The notes: generated from the letters alone by a model not told the origin. Shown: positions 17,287-27,533, counted from the stretch's first letter. The stretch is 64,000 nucleotides of DNA from Nocardia sp. CDC159 (GCF_023740735.1 NZ_JAMRXH010000016.1:62001-126000), one strand, 5' to 3'. Translations and numbers: made by a program.

Positions 17287-18456
17287 CTACAGCCGCTCGT
17301 AGATGGTGGCGTTCGCCAAACCGCCCGCCTCGCACATGGTTTGCAGGCCGTAGCGAGCACCGCGCTCGCGCATGGCGTGGACGAGGGTGGTGGCCAGGCG
17401 GGCGCCGGAGGCGCCCAGCGGATGGCCCAGCGCGATCGCTCCGCCGTTGACATTGACCCGGGACAGATCCGCGCCGGTGTCGTGTTGCCAGGCCAGCACC
17501 ACCGAGGCGAACGCCTCGTTGATCTCGATCAGATCCATATCCGCCAGCCGCAGCCCGGCGCGCCGCAGCACCTTGTGGGTGGCGGGGATGACCGCGGTGA
17601 GCATCAGCAGGGGATCGTCGCCGGCCACCGCGAAGCTGTGCAGCCGGGCGAGCGGGCGCAGGCCGAGCTGCCGTGCCCTCTCCCCGCTCATGATCAGCAG
17701 CGCCGCACTGCCGTCGTTGATCTGGCTGGCGTTGGCGGCGGTGACGTTCCAGCCGATTTCGGGGAAGCGGGCGGCGTATTCGTCGCTGTAGTACGCGGGG
17801 CGCAGACCCGCCAGGGTCTCCAGCGTGCTGCCCACGCGAATGCCCTCGTCGGTGGTGAGTCCGGCGATCGGGGCGAGTTGGGCGTCGAAGGAGCCGTTCT
17901 TCGTCGCGGTGGCGGCCTTTTCGTGACTGGCGAGGGAGAACTCGTCCATGGCGGTGCGGCCGATGCCCCAGCGCGCGGCGATCAGCTCGGCGCTGATGCC
18001 TTGCGGGACGAGGTCTTCCGGATAGCGCTCGCGGAACGCCGCTCCTTCGAGGTCGGTCGCGCCGATCAGGTTGGAGCCCATCGGCAATCGGCTCATCGAC
18101 TCCAGTCCGGCGGCGACGACCACATCGTAGGCCCCCGAGATCACGCCCTGCGCCGCGAAGTGGACGGCCTGCTGACTGCTGCCGCACTGCCGATCGACCG
18201 TGGTGGCGGGCACCGATTCCGGATATCCCGCGGCCAGTGCGGCCCGGCGGGTCACATTGGCGGCCTGCTCCCCGACCTGGGTGACCACACCGCCGATCAC
18301 GTCATCGATGAGCTCCGGATCGATGCCGCTGCGCCGGACCACCTCGCGCAGGCTGTGCGCGAGCAGATCCACCGGATGCACGTCGTGCAGCGCGCCGGTC
18401 GGCTTGCCCTTGCCGATGGGGGTGCGTACGGCCTCGACGATCACTGCGTCTCTCAT
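17287..18456 (-). CDS. Acetyl-CoA C-acyltransferase (thiolase)
   Basis: Degradative-type thiolase of 389 residues. Nucleophile Cys91 in DRQCGSSQQA, GHPLGASGARL near 345 with the active-site His, and a C-terminal Cys in MCEAGG; the last differs from the usual CxGGG pattern, as in several steroid/aromatic-pathway thiolases of this order, so a role in catabolic beta-oxidation is plausible. ATG at 18456 has AAGGA upstream. It is divergent from an HxlR-like regulator, with a shared dyad at 18505-18532, so substrate-responsive control by that regulator is likely. Confidence 0.92.
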   Translation of the reverse strand: MRDAVIVEAVRTPIGKGKPTGALHDVHPVDLLAHSLREVVRRSGIDPELIDDVIGGVVTQVGEQAANVTRRAALAAGYPESVPATTVDRQCGSSQQAVHFAAQGVISGAYDVVVAAGLESMSRLPMGSNLIGATDLEGAAFRERYPEDLVPQGISAELIAARWGIGRTAMDEFSLASHEKAATATKNGSFDAQLAPIAGLTTDEGIRVGSTLETLAGLRPAYYSDEYAARFPEIGWNVTAANASQINDGSAALLIMSGERARQLGLRPLARLHSFAVAGDDPLLMLTAVIPATHKVLRRAGLRLADMDLIEINEAFASVVLAWQHDTGADLSRVNVNGGAIALGHPLGASGARLATTLVHAMRERGARYGLQTMCEAGGLANATIYERL

Positions 18457-18504
18457 GGGATGTCCTTCCGGGATCGCGACGATGCGATATCAAACTATCG
18501 TTCC

Positions 18505-18532
18505 CTATAGTCAGATTAGGAGCTGACAATAG
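18505..18532. promoter_or_regulatory. Imperfect inverted repeat in divergent thiolase/HxlR promoter
   Basis: CTATAGTCAG at 18505-18514 and CTGACAATAG at 18523-18532 pair at 9 of 10 positions across an 8-base spacer. A further CAAACTAT at 18491 mirrors the ATAGTTG at the right edge. The position between the divergent genes fits an operator for the HxlR protein. Confidence 0.55.
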
Positions 18533-18553
18533 TTGTCGCAAGTCAGGAACGGT

Positions 18554-19078
18554 ATGATGAGCGCCATGTCCGCAGTACTGGAAGGGCCGCTCCGCGACCT
18601 GAACAAGTGGAAGCCCACCGATTGCTCGATCGTCAAGGCGCTCGACATCGTCGGCACCCGCTCCGCGCTGCTGATCCTGCGCGAGGCCCTCTACGGCACC
18701 ACCCGCTTCGACGGTTTCGCCGCCCGCGTCGGCATCACCGACGCCGCCGCCTCCGCCGCCCTCCGCAAACTCACCGACGCCGACATCCTGCGCAAACAGC
18801 CCTACCAGGAGGAGGGCAAACGCACCCGCCACGAATACGTCCTGACCGAAAAGGGCCGCGACCTGATCCCCGTCGTCATCGCCCTATGGCAATGGGGCGA
18901 CAAATACCTCCAAAACGGCGTCCCCCCACTGGAACGCCTGGAAGACGCCACCGGCGCGCCCATCCGCGTAGAAATCCGCAGCCCCTCCGGCACCGAGGTC
19001 CCCCTGGAGGGCATAAGAATCCGCCTCAACAGGGCCTGGAAACAAAGGCGCCCAACCAAACCCACCCCAACCCCCTAA
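18554..19078 (+). CDS. HxlR family transcriptional regulator
   Basis: Winged-helix regulator of about 174 residues. The HxlR core is clear: Cys in TDCSIVKALDIVGTRSALLILRE, then recognition helix ITDAAASAALRKL and wing YVLTEKGRDLIPV. The C-terminal part (about 115-174) is a basic extension of low complexity. Two ATG codons (18554, 18557) follow AGGA at acceptable distance and a third lies at 18566; the upstream TTG is unlikely. Divergent from the thiolase gene and likely its repressor. Confidence 0.85.
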   Translation: MMSAMSAVLEGPLRDLNKWKPTDCSIVKALDIVGTRSALLILREALYGTTRFDGFAARVGITDAAASAALRKLTDADILRKQPYQEEGKRTRHEYVLTEKGRDLIPVVIALWQWGDKYLQNGVPPLERLEDATGAPIRVEIRSPSGTEVPLEGIRIRLNRAWKQRRPTKPTPTP

Positions 19079-19108
19079 CCCAACCACCGTCGGCGAGCGT
19101 CCCCAATT

Positions 19109-19190
19109 CCCACGCCGTCCGCCAGCACCCCCAATACCCACGCCGTCCGCCAGCACCCCAATACCCACGCCGTCCGTCAGCACCCCCATT
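19109..19190. repeat. Tandem repeat, about three 27-28-bp units
   Basis: Units 19109-19136, 19137-19163 and 19164-19190 share CCCACGCCGTCCGCCAGCAC followed by CCCCAATA; unit 2 lacks one C and unit 3 has a T for C and a diverged end. A degenerate partial copy precedes them at about 19085-19108. They lie immediately after the HxlR gene and before a strong hairpin. Confidence 0.85.
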
Positions 19191-19191
19191 G

Positions 19192-19224
19192 CCCCGCACC
19201 GTCCGCCCAGCGGGCGGTGCGGGG
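19192..19224. terminator. GC-rich hairpin, bidirectional terminator candidate
   Basis: CCCCGCACCG pairs with CGGTGCGGGG, with further CCGCCC/GGGCGG pairing inside one bulged base. It lies between the convergent HxlR and ATPase genes, 8 bp beyond the ATPase stop codon. Confidence 0.75.
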
Positions 19225-19231
19225 CGCGGGT

Positions 19232-20314
<1,083 letters not shown>

Positions 20315-20491
20315 GCGAAATCAATCCCTTCACCGGCAGGAACGTGCCGGACGATCCGAGTAGAGGGGGTGCGGCGGTGGCCGCGGCTCGAATATTAACC
20401 GCTGCGGCCCCCGAAACAACGGCGATGCGGACAATCCCGCGCCGCGAGTAGCCTCGGGAACGGCCCACAACCAGGACGAGGAGCGCTTCCT

Positions 20492-21265
20492 ATGAGCCGA
20501 CCGATCCGCATCGGAGTTCAGCTGCAACCGCAGCACGCCCCCCGCTACGACCTCATCCGCGATGCCGTGCGCCGCGCCGAGGACGCGGGTGTCGACATCG
20601 TGTTCAACTGGGATCACTTCTATCCGCTCTCCGGCGACCCCGCGGGCGAGCACTTCGAATGCTGGACCATGCTCGCCGCCATCGCCGAGCAGACCGAACG
20701 CGTGGAACTCGGCGCACTGGTCACCGGCGGCGGCTACCGCAACCCCGACCTGCTCGCCGATATGGCCCGCACCGTCGACCACATCTCGAGCGGTCGCCTG
20801 ATCCTCGGCATCGGCGCGGGCTGGTTCCAGCGCGACTACGACGAATACGGCTACGAATTCGGTACCCCGGGAACGCGTCTGGCGCTGCTGAAGGAGTACC
20901 TGGTTCGCATCGACGCCCGCCTGAAGAAGCTCAACCCGCAACCGCTGCGTGAGATCCCGATCCTGATCGGTGGCGGCGGCGAGAAGAAGACGCTGCGCCT
21001 GGTCGCCGAATACGCCGACATCTGGCACACCTTCGCGGATGTGGATGTGCTGGAACGCAAGTCGAAGATCCTCGCCGACCACTGCGCCGACGTCGGCACC
21101 GATCCGGCCACCATCGAACGCTCGGTGGAGTGGCCGGGCGCCGCGCGGGCCGACACCCTCGTCGAGGCGGGCGCGACGCTGTTCACCATCGGCTCCAGCG
21201 GACCCGACTACGACCTGTCCGAGGTGGAAGCGGCCATCCGCTGGCGGGATCAGCGCGCCGGATAG
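20492..21265 (+). CDS. LLM-class F420-dependent oxidoreductase
   Basis: Luciferase-like TIM-barrel oxidoreductase of 257 residues using F420 (or FMN). Typical segments are an N-terminal IRIGVQLQPQ strand, the VFNWDHFYPL loop, the GRLILGIGAGWFQRDYDEYG signature and IPILIGGGGEKKTLRLVAEYAD. ATG at 20492 has GAGGAG eight bases upstream. Substrate unknown. It is divergent from the sugar ATPase. Confidence 0.9.
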   Translation: MSRPIRIGVQLQPQHAPRYDLIRDAVRRAEDAGVDIVFNWDHFYPLSGDPAGEHFECWTMLAAIAEQTERVELGALVTGGGYRNPDLLADMARTVDHISSGRLILGIGAGWFQRDYDEYGYEFGTPGTRLALLKEYLVRIDARLKKLNPQPLREIPILIGGGGEKKTLRLVAEYADIWHTFADVDVLERKSKILADHCADVGTDPATIERSVEWPGAARADTLVEAGATLFTIGSSGPDYDLSEVEAAIRWRDQRAG

Positions 21266-21373
21266 TTCCGAATCATCCTGATTCCATTACTTCCTCATCG
21301 GTGTGGCACGCCTCACCATGGCTGCTGATCGCGGGAGACCGCGCCGCGATCGGCAGCGATGAGGGAGTGCGTC

Positions 21374-21511
21374 ATGAGCGAGCCGGGCCCCGTCCCCAGC
21401 GAGCGCCCGCCGGTGTGGGAGCGCATCGGCCTCGACTGGTGGGCGGTGATCGTGGCCGGTGTCATCACCCTGGCGGCGGTCACCGGCGTGCTGCCGACGA
21501 TTCCGTGGTGA
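21374..21511 (+). CDS. Small single-span membrane protein upstream of YeiH
   Basis: A 45-residue protein with a Pro-rich N terminus, then RIGLDWWAVIVAGVI and a single membrane helix to about residue 40, ending in PTIPW. ATG at 21374 has GGGAG seven bases upstream. Its TGA overlaps a GTG start of the exporter gene (GTGA), so it is probably translationally coupled to it and may be a small subunit. The existence is supported by the ribosome site, the coupling and the coherent membrane helix; the function is unknown. Confidence 0.75.
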   Translation: MSEPGPVPSERPPVWERIGLDWWAVIVAGVITLAAVTGVLPTIPW

Positions 21512-22623
21512 GCGCGATGGCCACCGAAACGAATTCGCCCGCAATCGAATCCACGCAGCGCCCCGCCCTCCTCGCCTACCTGCCCGGCATTCTCCTCTTG
21601 ATCGCCATCGGTCTGCTCGGCAAATACACCCAGATCTGGGTGAACTCGTTCGTCAAGGCCCACCACTGGCGCTTTCCGGATATCGAATATGTGCTCTGGG
21701 CAATACTTTTCGGCCTGATCATTGCCAATACTGTTGGAGTGCCGAAGATCTTCCGTCCCGGCATCGGTACCTACGAGTTCTGGCTGAAGATCGGCATCGT
21801 CGCACTGGGCTCGCGCTTCGTACTCGGCGATATCGCCGAACTAGGCGGCACCAGCTTCGTGCTGATCTTGATCGATATGACCGTGGCGGGCGCGATCATC
21901 CTGACCGTGGCCCGGCTGCTGGGTTTGTCCGGCAAGCTCGGCTCGCTGCTGGCCGTCGGCACCTCGATCTGTGGCGTCTCGGCGATCGTGGCTACCCGTG
22001 GCGCGATCCGCGCCCGCGACTCGGAGGTGAGCTACGCGATCGCCGCCATCCTCGCCCTCGGCGCGGTCGCGCTGTTCACCCTGCCCGCCATCGGCCACGG
22101 GCTGGACCTGACCGATCACGAATTCGGGCTGTGGGCCGGGCTGGCGGTGGACAACACCGCCGAGACGACCGCCACCGGCTACGCGTACTCCGACGCCGCG
22201 GGCAAGCTCGCGGTGCTGGTGAAATCCACCCGCAACGCGCTGATCGGTTTCGTCGTGCTCGCCTTCGCGCTGTACTGGGCCGCTCGCGGCGAGGCCGAGG
22301 TCCTCGCGCCCGGGCTGCGGGCCAAGGCGGCGTTCGTGTGGGCGAAGTTCCCCAAGTTCGTACTCGGCTTCCTGGCCGTCTCGGCGTTGGTGACCGCGCA
22401 CTGGCTGGACAAGTCCCAGATCACCAACCTCGGCAACGTCTCGAAGTGGGCATTCCTGCTCACCTTCGCGGGTGTCGGACTCAATACCAACTTCCGGGAG
22501 CTCGGCCGCACGGGCTGGCGGCCGCTGGCGGTGGCCGTGGTCGGCCTGGTGGTGGTCGCCACCGTGTCACTCGGCCTGGTGCTGTTCACCGTGCGGGTGC
22601 TGCACTGGGGCGTGGTCGGCTGA
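21508..22623 (+). CDS. YeiH/UPF0324 family putative exporter
   Basis: Polytopic membrane protein of about 371 residues with ten or so helices, of the UPF0324 (YeiH, 'putative sulfate exporter') family. Conserved pieces include GTSICGVSAIVATRGAI and WAGLAVDNTAETTATG. The GTG at 21508 overlaps the upstream stop in a GTGA junction; ATG at 21517 is the alternative. The substrate is not firmly known for the family. Confidence 0.88.
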   Translation: MSAMATETNSPAIESTQRPALLAYLPGILLLIAIGLLGKYTQIWVNSFVKAHHWRFPDIEYVLWAILFGLIIANTVGVPKIFRPGIGTYEFWLKIGIVALGSRFVLGDIAELGGTSFVLILIDMTVAGAIILTVARLLGLSGKLGSLLAVGTSICGVSAIVATRGAIRARDSEVSYAIAAILALGAVALFTLPAIGHGLDLTDHEFGLWAGLAVDNTAETTATGYAYSDAAGKLAVLVKSTRNALIGFVVLAFALYWAARGEAEVLAPGLRAKAAFVWAKFPKFVLGFLAVSALVTAHWLDKSQITNLGNVSKWAFLLTFAGVGLNTNFRELGRTGWRPLAVAVVGLVVVATVSLGLVLFTVRVLHWGVVG

Positions 22624-22652
22624 CCGATATCGCCCGGCTAATGTTCTCGGCT

Positions 22653-24451
22653 ATGGCACGTTTGCCCGTATCTCGATCCCGTGCGCTGCTCGCGGTGGTG
22701 TCGGCCGTCACCCTCCTGATGCTGACGGCCTGCGGCTCCGATAGCAGCAACTCATCGGCAAGCCGTGACCTCTGTGCCCCGCCGGGCGTGGCGTCGGCCT
22801 CCTCGGCGCCGACGAATCTGGCCTCGGGCGCCTCGGCGGGCAGTGACCGCTACACCACAGCGAATACCGTGCCGCTGGATCGGATCGATACGAACAAGCT
22901 CGGCCTGCTCACCCCCGGCAAGCTCAGCGTCGGGACACTGTCGGACGCTCCACCGAGCATCTGCGTGAACTCGGCGGGCGCCTTCACCGGCTTCGACAAC
23001 GAGTTGCTGAAGGCGATCGGCGCGAAGCTGGGCCTGCAGGTGCAATTCTCCGGCACCGAATTCGCGGGCCTGCTGGCGCAGGTGGCCAACGGGCGCTTCG
23101 ACGTCGGCTCGTCGAGCATCACCACCACCGACGCCCGCCGCCAGCTGGTCGGTTTCACCAATGGCTACGACTTCGGCTACTTCTCGCTGGTCGTGCCGAA
23201 CGGCAGTGCGCTGAAGGGCTTTTCGGATCTGCGGCCCGGCGTGCGGATCGGCGTGGTGCAGGGCACGGTGCAGGACGAGTACGTGGTCAACACCCTGCGC
23301 CTGGACCCGGTCAAGTTCCCGGACTACAACACCGCCTACGCGAATCTGAAGTCCGGTCAGATCGACGCCTGGGTCGCGCCCTCGGCCCAGGCCACCGGCA
23401 CGATCAAGCCCGGCGATCCGACCTCGATCGTGCAGAACACCTTCAGCCTGGACAACTTCACGGCGTGGGCGGTGCGCAAGGACAATCAGCCGCTGATCGA
23501 CGCCCTCAACGCGGGCCTGGACGCCGTTATCGCCGATGGCACCTACGCGCGACTGTACTCGGAATGGGAGCCGCGGCCGCTGCCCCCGGGCTGGAAGCCG
23601 GGCTCGAAAGCCGCTGCCACACCTGAACTTCCGGACTTCGACAAGATCGCGGCCGAACACCAGCGCAGTGATACGCCGCAGGCCGCGCCGAAATCCACCC
23701 TGGCGCAACTGAAGGACACGTTCTTCGATTGGTCGCTGTACCGCAAGGCCTTTCCGGACCTGCTCGCGACCGGTCTGCCGAACACGCTGATCCTGGCGCT
23801 GGTCTCGGGCGCGCTCGGCACCGTCATCGGCATGCTGCTGGCGGTCGCGGGCATCTCGCGCACGCGCTGGTTGCGCTGGCCCGCGCGGGTGTACACCGAT
23901 ATCTTCCGCGGCCTGCCCGCGGTGGTGATCATCCTGCTGATCGGCCTGGGCATCGGCCCGGTGGTCAAGAATGTGACCGGCAACAATCCGTACTGGCTGG
24001 GCGCGGTCGCGCTGGCGCTGTTGGCGGCCGCCTATATCGGCGAGATCTTCCGCTCCGGCATCCAATCGGTGGAGGCCGGACAATGGAGGCGGCGCGGGCC
24101 ATCGGCTTCGGTTACCGGCAGGCCATGACGCTGGTGGTGATTCCGCAGGGCGTGCGACGGGTGCTGCCCGCGCTGATGAACCAGTTCATCGCGCTGATCA
24201 AGGACTCCTCGCTGATCTACTTCTTGGGTCTGCTGGCGACCCAGCGGGAACTGTTCGCGGTCGGCCGAGACCTCAACGCCCAGACCGGAAATCTGTCCCC
24301 GCTGGTGGCGGCCGGTCTGATGTACCTGCTGCTCACCATCCCACTCACCCATCTGGTGAACTACATCGACCGGCGGTTGCGCACCGGTCGTGCGGAGGAT
24401 CCGATCGATCCGGTCGAACAGGCCGTCATCACGGAAGGGCGCGGAGCGTGA
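22653..24451 (+). pseudogene. Amino-acid ABC binding protein/permease fusion, frameshifted
   Basis: A GlnH-GlnP type fusion. Lipoprotein signal with LTAC (Cys27), a solute-binding domain at about 75-310, then a permease from about 365 with GLPNTLILALVSGALG and EIFRSGIQSVEAGQ. At 24086 the frame breaks: TGG AGG CGG should read TGG GAG GCG for the conserved SVEAGQWEAARAIGFGYRQ. One G appears missing; the first frame stops at 24128 while the remainder (ALMNQFIALIKDSSLIYFLG) continues in the next frame to 24451. The intact product would be about 599 residues. Either a recent pseudogene or an error in a G run. The ATPase gene follows at 24528. The ATG at 22653 has no strong ribosome site; 22641 is possible. 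Confidence 0.85.
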
Positions 24452-24527
24452 CCGGTCAAGACCCGGAGGAGGCAGCAGCGTGCGTAACCACGGAGGGCCT
24501 CCGGTCATGCTCGAAAGGACAGAGCGC

Positions 24528-25265
24528 ATGAGTGAATTCCGTAGTTCCTCGCTCACCGGTACCGGACTGCATCTGACCCTCGGACGCAACAAGGTGTTGC
24601 GCGGGATCGACATCCACGTCGATGCCGGGAAGACGACCACGGTCATCGGCCCGTCCGGCTCCGGCAAATCCACGCTGCTGCGGGTGCTGAACCGGCTGCA
24701 CGAGCCGGATGCCGGTGATGTGCTGATCGACGATGTCTCGGTGCTCACCGAGAATCCGGATCGGCTACGCCAGCGGATCGGCATGGTGTTCCAGCACTTC
24801 AACCTGTTCCCGCATATGACCGTCGCCGACAATGTGGCGCTGGGACCGCGCAAACTGCGCGGACTGTCCAAGGAGCAGGCCCGCGCGGAGGCGCTGGAAC
24901 AGCTCGAGGCCGTCGGCCTGGCCGGGCGCGCCGACACCCGTCCGGCCAATCTGTCCGGCGGTCAGCAGCAGCGGGTCGCCATCGCCCGCGCGCTGGCCAT
25001 GAAGCCGGAGCTCATGCTGTTCGACGAGGCCACCTCGGCGCTGGATCCGGAGCTGGTCAAGGGCGTGCTGTCGCTGATGGCCGAGCTGGCCTCGGGCGGG
25101 ATGACCATGATCGTCGTGACACACGAGATGGGTTTCGCCCGTTCGGTTTCCGACAGCGTCGTGTTCATGGACGAGGGGCGGATCGTGGAATCCGGTACCC
25201 CGGACGCGATTTTCGACGCGGCCGAGACGCCGCGGTTGCGCCAGTTCCTCTCGCAGGTGCTGTAG
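24528..25265 (+). CDS. Polar amino-acid ABC transporter ATPase, GlnQ-like
   Basis: A 245-residue ATPase with Walker A GPSGSGKST at 41-49, Q-loop VFQHFNLFPHM, signature LSGGQ at 142-146 and Walker B LMLFDE at 162-167. It would energise the preceding binding-protein/permease fusion. ATG at 24528 has AGGA eight bases upstream; a GTG at 24480 behind GGAGGAGG is an almost equally good start and would add 16 residues. The gene is intact although its partner is frameshifted. Confidence 0.92.
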   Translation: MSEFRSSSLTGTGLHLTLGRNKVLRGIDIHVDAGKTTTVIGPSGSGKSTLLRVLNRLHEPDAGDVLIDDVSVLTENPDRLRQRIGMVFQHFNLFPHMTVADNVALGPRKLRGLSKEQARAEALEQLEAVGLAGRADTRPANLSGGQQQRVAIARALAMKPELMLFDEATSALDPELVKGVLSLMAELASGGMTMIVVTHEMGFARSVSDSVVFMDEGRIVESGTPDAIFDAAETPRLRQFLSQVL

Positions 25266-25380
25266 CCGCGGGCGGCCCGGATGAGGGCAACCTAATTGGT
25301 CCAAGGTTCACTTTTTCGGCGTCGGCAACTTGCCTGCACTGTCTACGCTGCGCGCAACAGAGCGAAACCTGGAGCATGTT

Positions 25381-27480
25381 GTGAGTTCTCAGCCCTCGCC
25401 GCACGATGCGGCGATCAAACCGCTACCGCTGTTCGTGGAGCGGGACGGTAAGCCCAAGCGCGCGGCCATCACCTGTACCTACAAGTGCGGCAACGCCTGT
25501 GCGCACGAGGCGCCCAACACCTCGGACAACGAATACTTCGGTGATGTGGTCCGCGCGGCGTTGTCCCGGCGCGGCCTGTTCAAGGGCGGCGCCGCGGTGG
25601 TCGCGGCGCTGGGCACGGGTGGTCTGCTCGCGGCCTGCGGCGATTCCGAACCCGCCAAGACCGCCGCCGGTGGCACGCTGGTCGACGGGGTGCCGGTGGG
25701 CACCAACTTCCAGCCCGTCGCGCCGAATTCCGAGGACGCGCTCGTGGTTCCCGAGGGTTATGAGCACAATGTCGTGATCCGCTGGGGTGATCCGGTATTC
25801 GCGGACGCACCGGCATTCGATCCGGCCGCACAGACCCCCGAGGCGCAGGCCAGGCAGTTCGGCTTCAACAACGACTTCGCCGCGCTGCTGCCGGTCGAGG
25901 GGCAGGCCGACACCTACCTGCTGGTGGTCAATCACGAGTACACCACCGAACCGCAGATGTTCTTCGGCTACGACAAGGAGAACCCCTCCGCACTGCACTA
26001 TCGCATCGCCCTTGCCGCACATGGCCTTTCGGTGGTCCAGGTGCGCGGGGAGGCCGCGACCGGCAGGCTCACTCCGGAATTCGGCCGGTACAACCGCCGC
26101 GTCACCGGCACCACGGAATTCGTCGTGACCGGCCCGGCCGCGGGCAGCGCGTATCTGAAGACCTCCGCCGACCCGACCGGCACCAGGGTGCTGGGCACGC
26201 TGAACAACTGCTCCGGCGGTGTGACCCCCTGGGGCACGGTGCTGTCGGGTGAGGAGAACGTCAACCAGTACTTCGCCAACGCGGGCAAGGTCGCCGACGA
26301 GCCGACCAAGGCGCGTCTGAAGCGCTACGGCTTCTCGCAGGGCGCCTCCGAACGCAAGTGGGAGCGTCACGAGCCGCGCTTCGATCTGGAGAAGGAACCC
26401 AACGAGGCCAACCGGTTCGGCTGGGTGGTGGAGTTGGATCCGTGGGATCCGGCCGCGCCCCCGATCAAGCACACCGCGCTCGGCCGGTTCAAGCACGAGG
26501 CCGCCACCATTCACGTCACCGAGGACGGCACCGTGGTCGCCTACATGGGCGACGACGAGCGGTTCGACTACATGTACAAGTTCGTGTCCGCGCGCAAGAT
26601 CGCCTCCGGCGGCACGGCGGCCGATCGCCGCACGAACACCACCATCCTGGACGCGGGCACCCTCTACGTCGCCAAGTTCACCGGCGATCACCCGGACAAG
26701 ATCGATGGCACCGGAAAGACGCCCTCCGACAAGGGTTTCAGCGGCACCGGGCAGTGGATTCCGCTGCTGATCACCGCCGAGGACGGCAGGGCCACCTCGC
26801 AGGTCGACGGCTTCACCGCCGAGGAGGTCGCGGTGTTCACCCGGCTCGCCGCCGACAAGGTGGGCGCCACCAAGATGGACCGGCCCGAGGATTTCGAGGC
26901 CAATCCCAAGTCCGGCAAGGTGTATGTCGCGCTCACCTACAACGAGCAGCGCGGCACCGCGGGCAAACCCGCCGTGGACGAGGCGAATCCGCGCACCGCC
27001 AACAAGTTCGGGCAGGTGCTCGAGCTCGACGACGAGCACGCGGGCACCACATTCACCTGGAGCGTGCTCATGCTCTGCGGCGATCCGAAGACGGCCGACA
27101 CCTACTTCGCGGGATTCGACAAGGCCAAGATCAGCCCGATCGCCGCGCCCGACAATCTCGCCTTCGACGAGCACGGCAACCTCTGGATCTCCACCGACTC
27201 CTCCCGTGCCATGCAGGCCAACGACGGGCTGTTCTCGGTGGTGCTCGACGGGCCGAACCGCGGCGAGACCAAACAGTTCCTCACCGTGCCCTACGGCGCG
27301 GAGACCTGCGGTCCCACCGTCACGAACAAGCGGATCACGGTCTGTGTCCAGCACCCCGGCGAACGGGACGACGCCACCGCCGAGAAGCCCGCGTCGCACT
27401 GGCCCGACGGCGGCACCGGCCTGCCGCGACCGTCGGTGGTGTCGGTCTGGAAGAAGGGCGGGGGCAATATCGGCGCGTGA
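25381..27480 (+). CDS. PhoX-family (DUF839) Tat-exported lipoprotein phosphatase
   Basis: About 699 residues. Family members are calcium/iron-dependent phosphatases of the periplasm or cell surface. Unusually, some 60 residues precede the Tat signal, including a three-cysteine cluster (CTYKCGNAC, 32-40); the twin-arginine motif SRRGLFK is at 62-68 and the lipobox LLAAC gives Cys86. The DUF839 propeller follows with EHNVVIRWGDP, NNCSGGVTPWGT and FDEHGNLWISTD. GTG at 25381 has GGAG six bases upstream. A GTTCAC half-site in the promoter (about 25306) resembles half of an actinobacterial Pho box, but no second half is visible. Confidence 0.9.
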   Translation: MSSQPSPHDAAIKPLPLFVERDGKPKRAAITCTYKCGNACAHEAPNTSDNEYFGDVVRAALSRRGLFKGGAAVVAALGTGGLLAACGDSEPAKTAAGGTLVDGVPVGTNFQPVAPNSEDALVVPEGYEHNVVIRWGDPVFADAPAFDPAAQTPEAQARQFGFNNDFAALLPVEGQADTYLLVVNHEYTTEPQMFFGYDKENPSALHYRIALAAHGLSVVQVRGEAATGRLTPEFGRYNRRVTGTTEFVVTGPAAGSAYLKTSADPTGTRVLGTLNNCSGGVTPWGTVLSGEENVNQYFANAGKVADEPTKARLKRYGFSQGASERKWERHEPRFDLEKEPNEANRFGWVVELDPWDPAAPPIKHTALGRFKHEAATIHVTEDGTVVAYMGDDERFDYMYKFVSARKIASGGTAADRRTNTTILDAGTLYVAKFTGDHPDKIDGTGKTPSDKGFSGTGQWIPLLITAEDGRATSQVDGFTAEEVAVFTRLAADKVGATKMDRPEDFEANPKSGKVYVALTYNEQRGTAGKPAVDEANPRTANKFGQVLELDDEHAGTTFTWSVLMLCGDPKTADTYFAGFDKAKISPIAAPDNLAFDEHGNLWISTDSSRAMQANDGLFSVVLDGPNRGETKQFLTVPYGAETCGPTVTNKRITVCVQHPGERDDATAEKPASHWPDGGTGLPRPSVVSVWKKGGGNIGA

Positions 27481-27513
27481 GCGGGCCCGGGCGGGTCGGG
27501 AGTGAAGAGCAAA

Positions 27514-27533
27514 TGTATGGCTATTACTGTATG
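27514..27533. promoter_or_regulatory. TGTATG direct repeat in promoter of His-rich gene
   Basis: TGTATG occurs at 27514-27519 and 27528-27533, 14 bp apart, in an AT-rich patch 50 bp before the histidine-rich gene. It could be a regulator site or simply promoter elements; no known metal-regulator box is recognisable. Confidence 0.35.

Noticed and set aside
19109..19190. CRISPR-like array
   Set aside because: The units are directly adjacent with no spacers and no cas genes are present.
25290..25380. Pho-box upstream of PhoX
   Set aside because: Only one GTTCAC half-site is visible; the usual two direct repeats at fixed spacing are absent.
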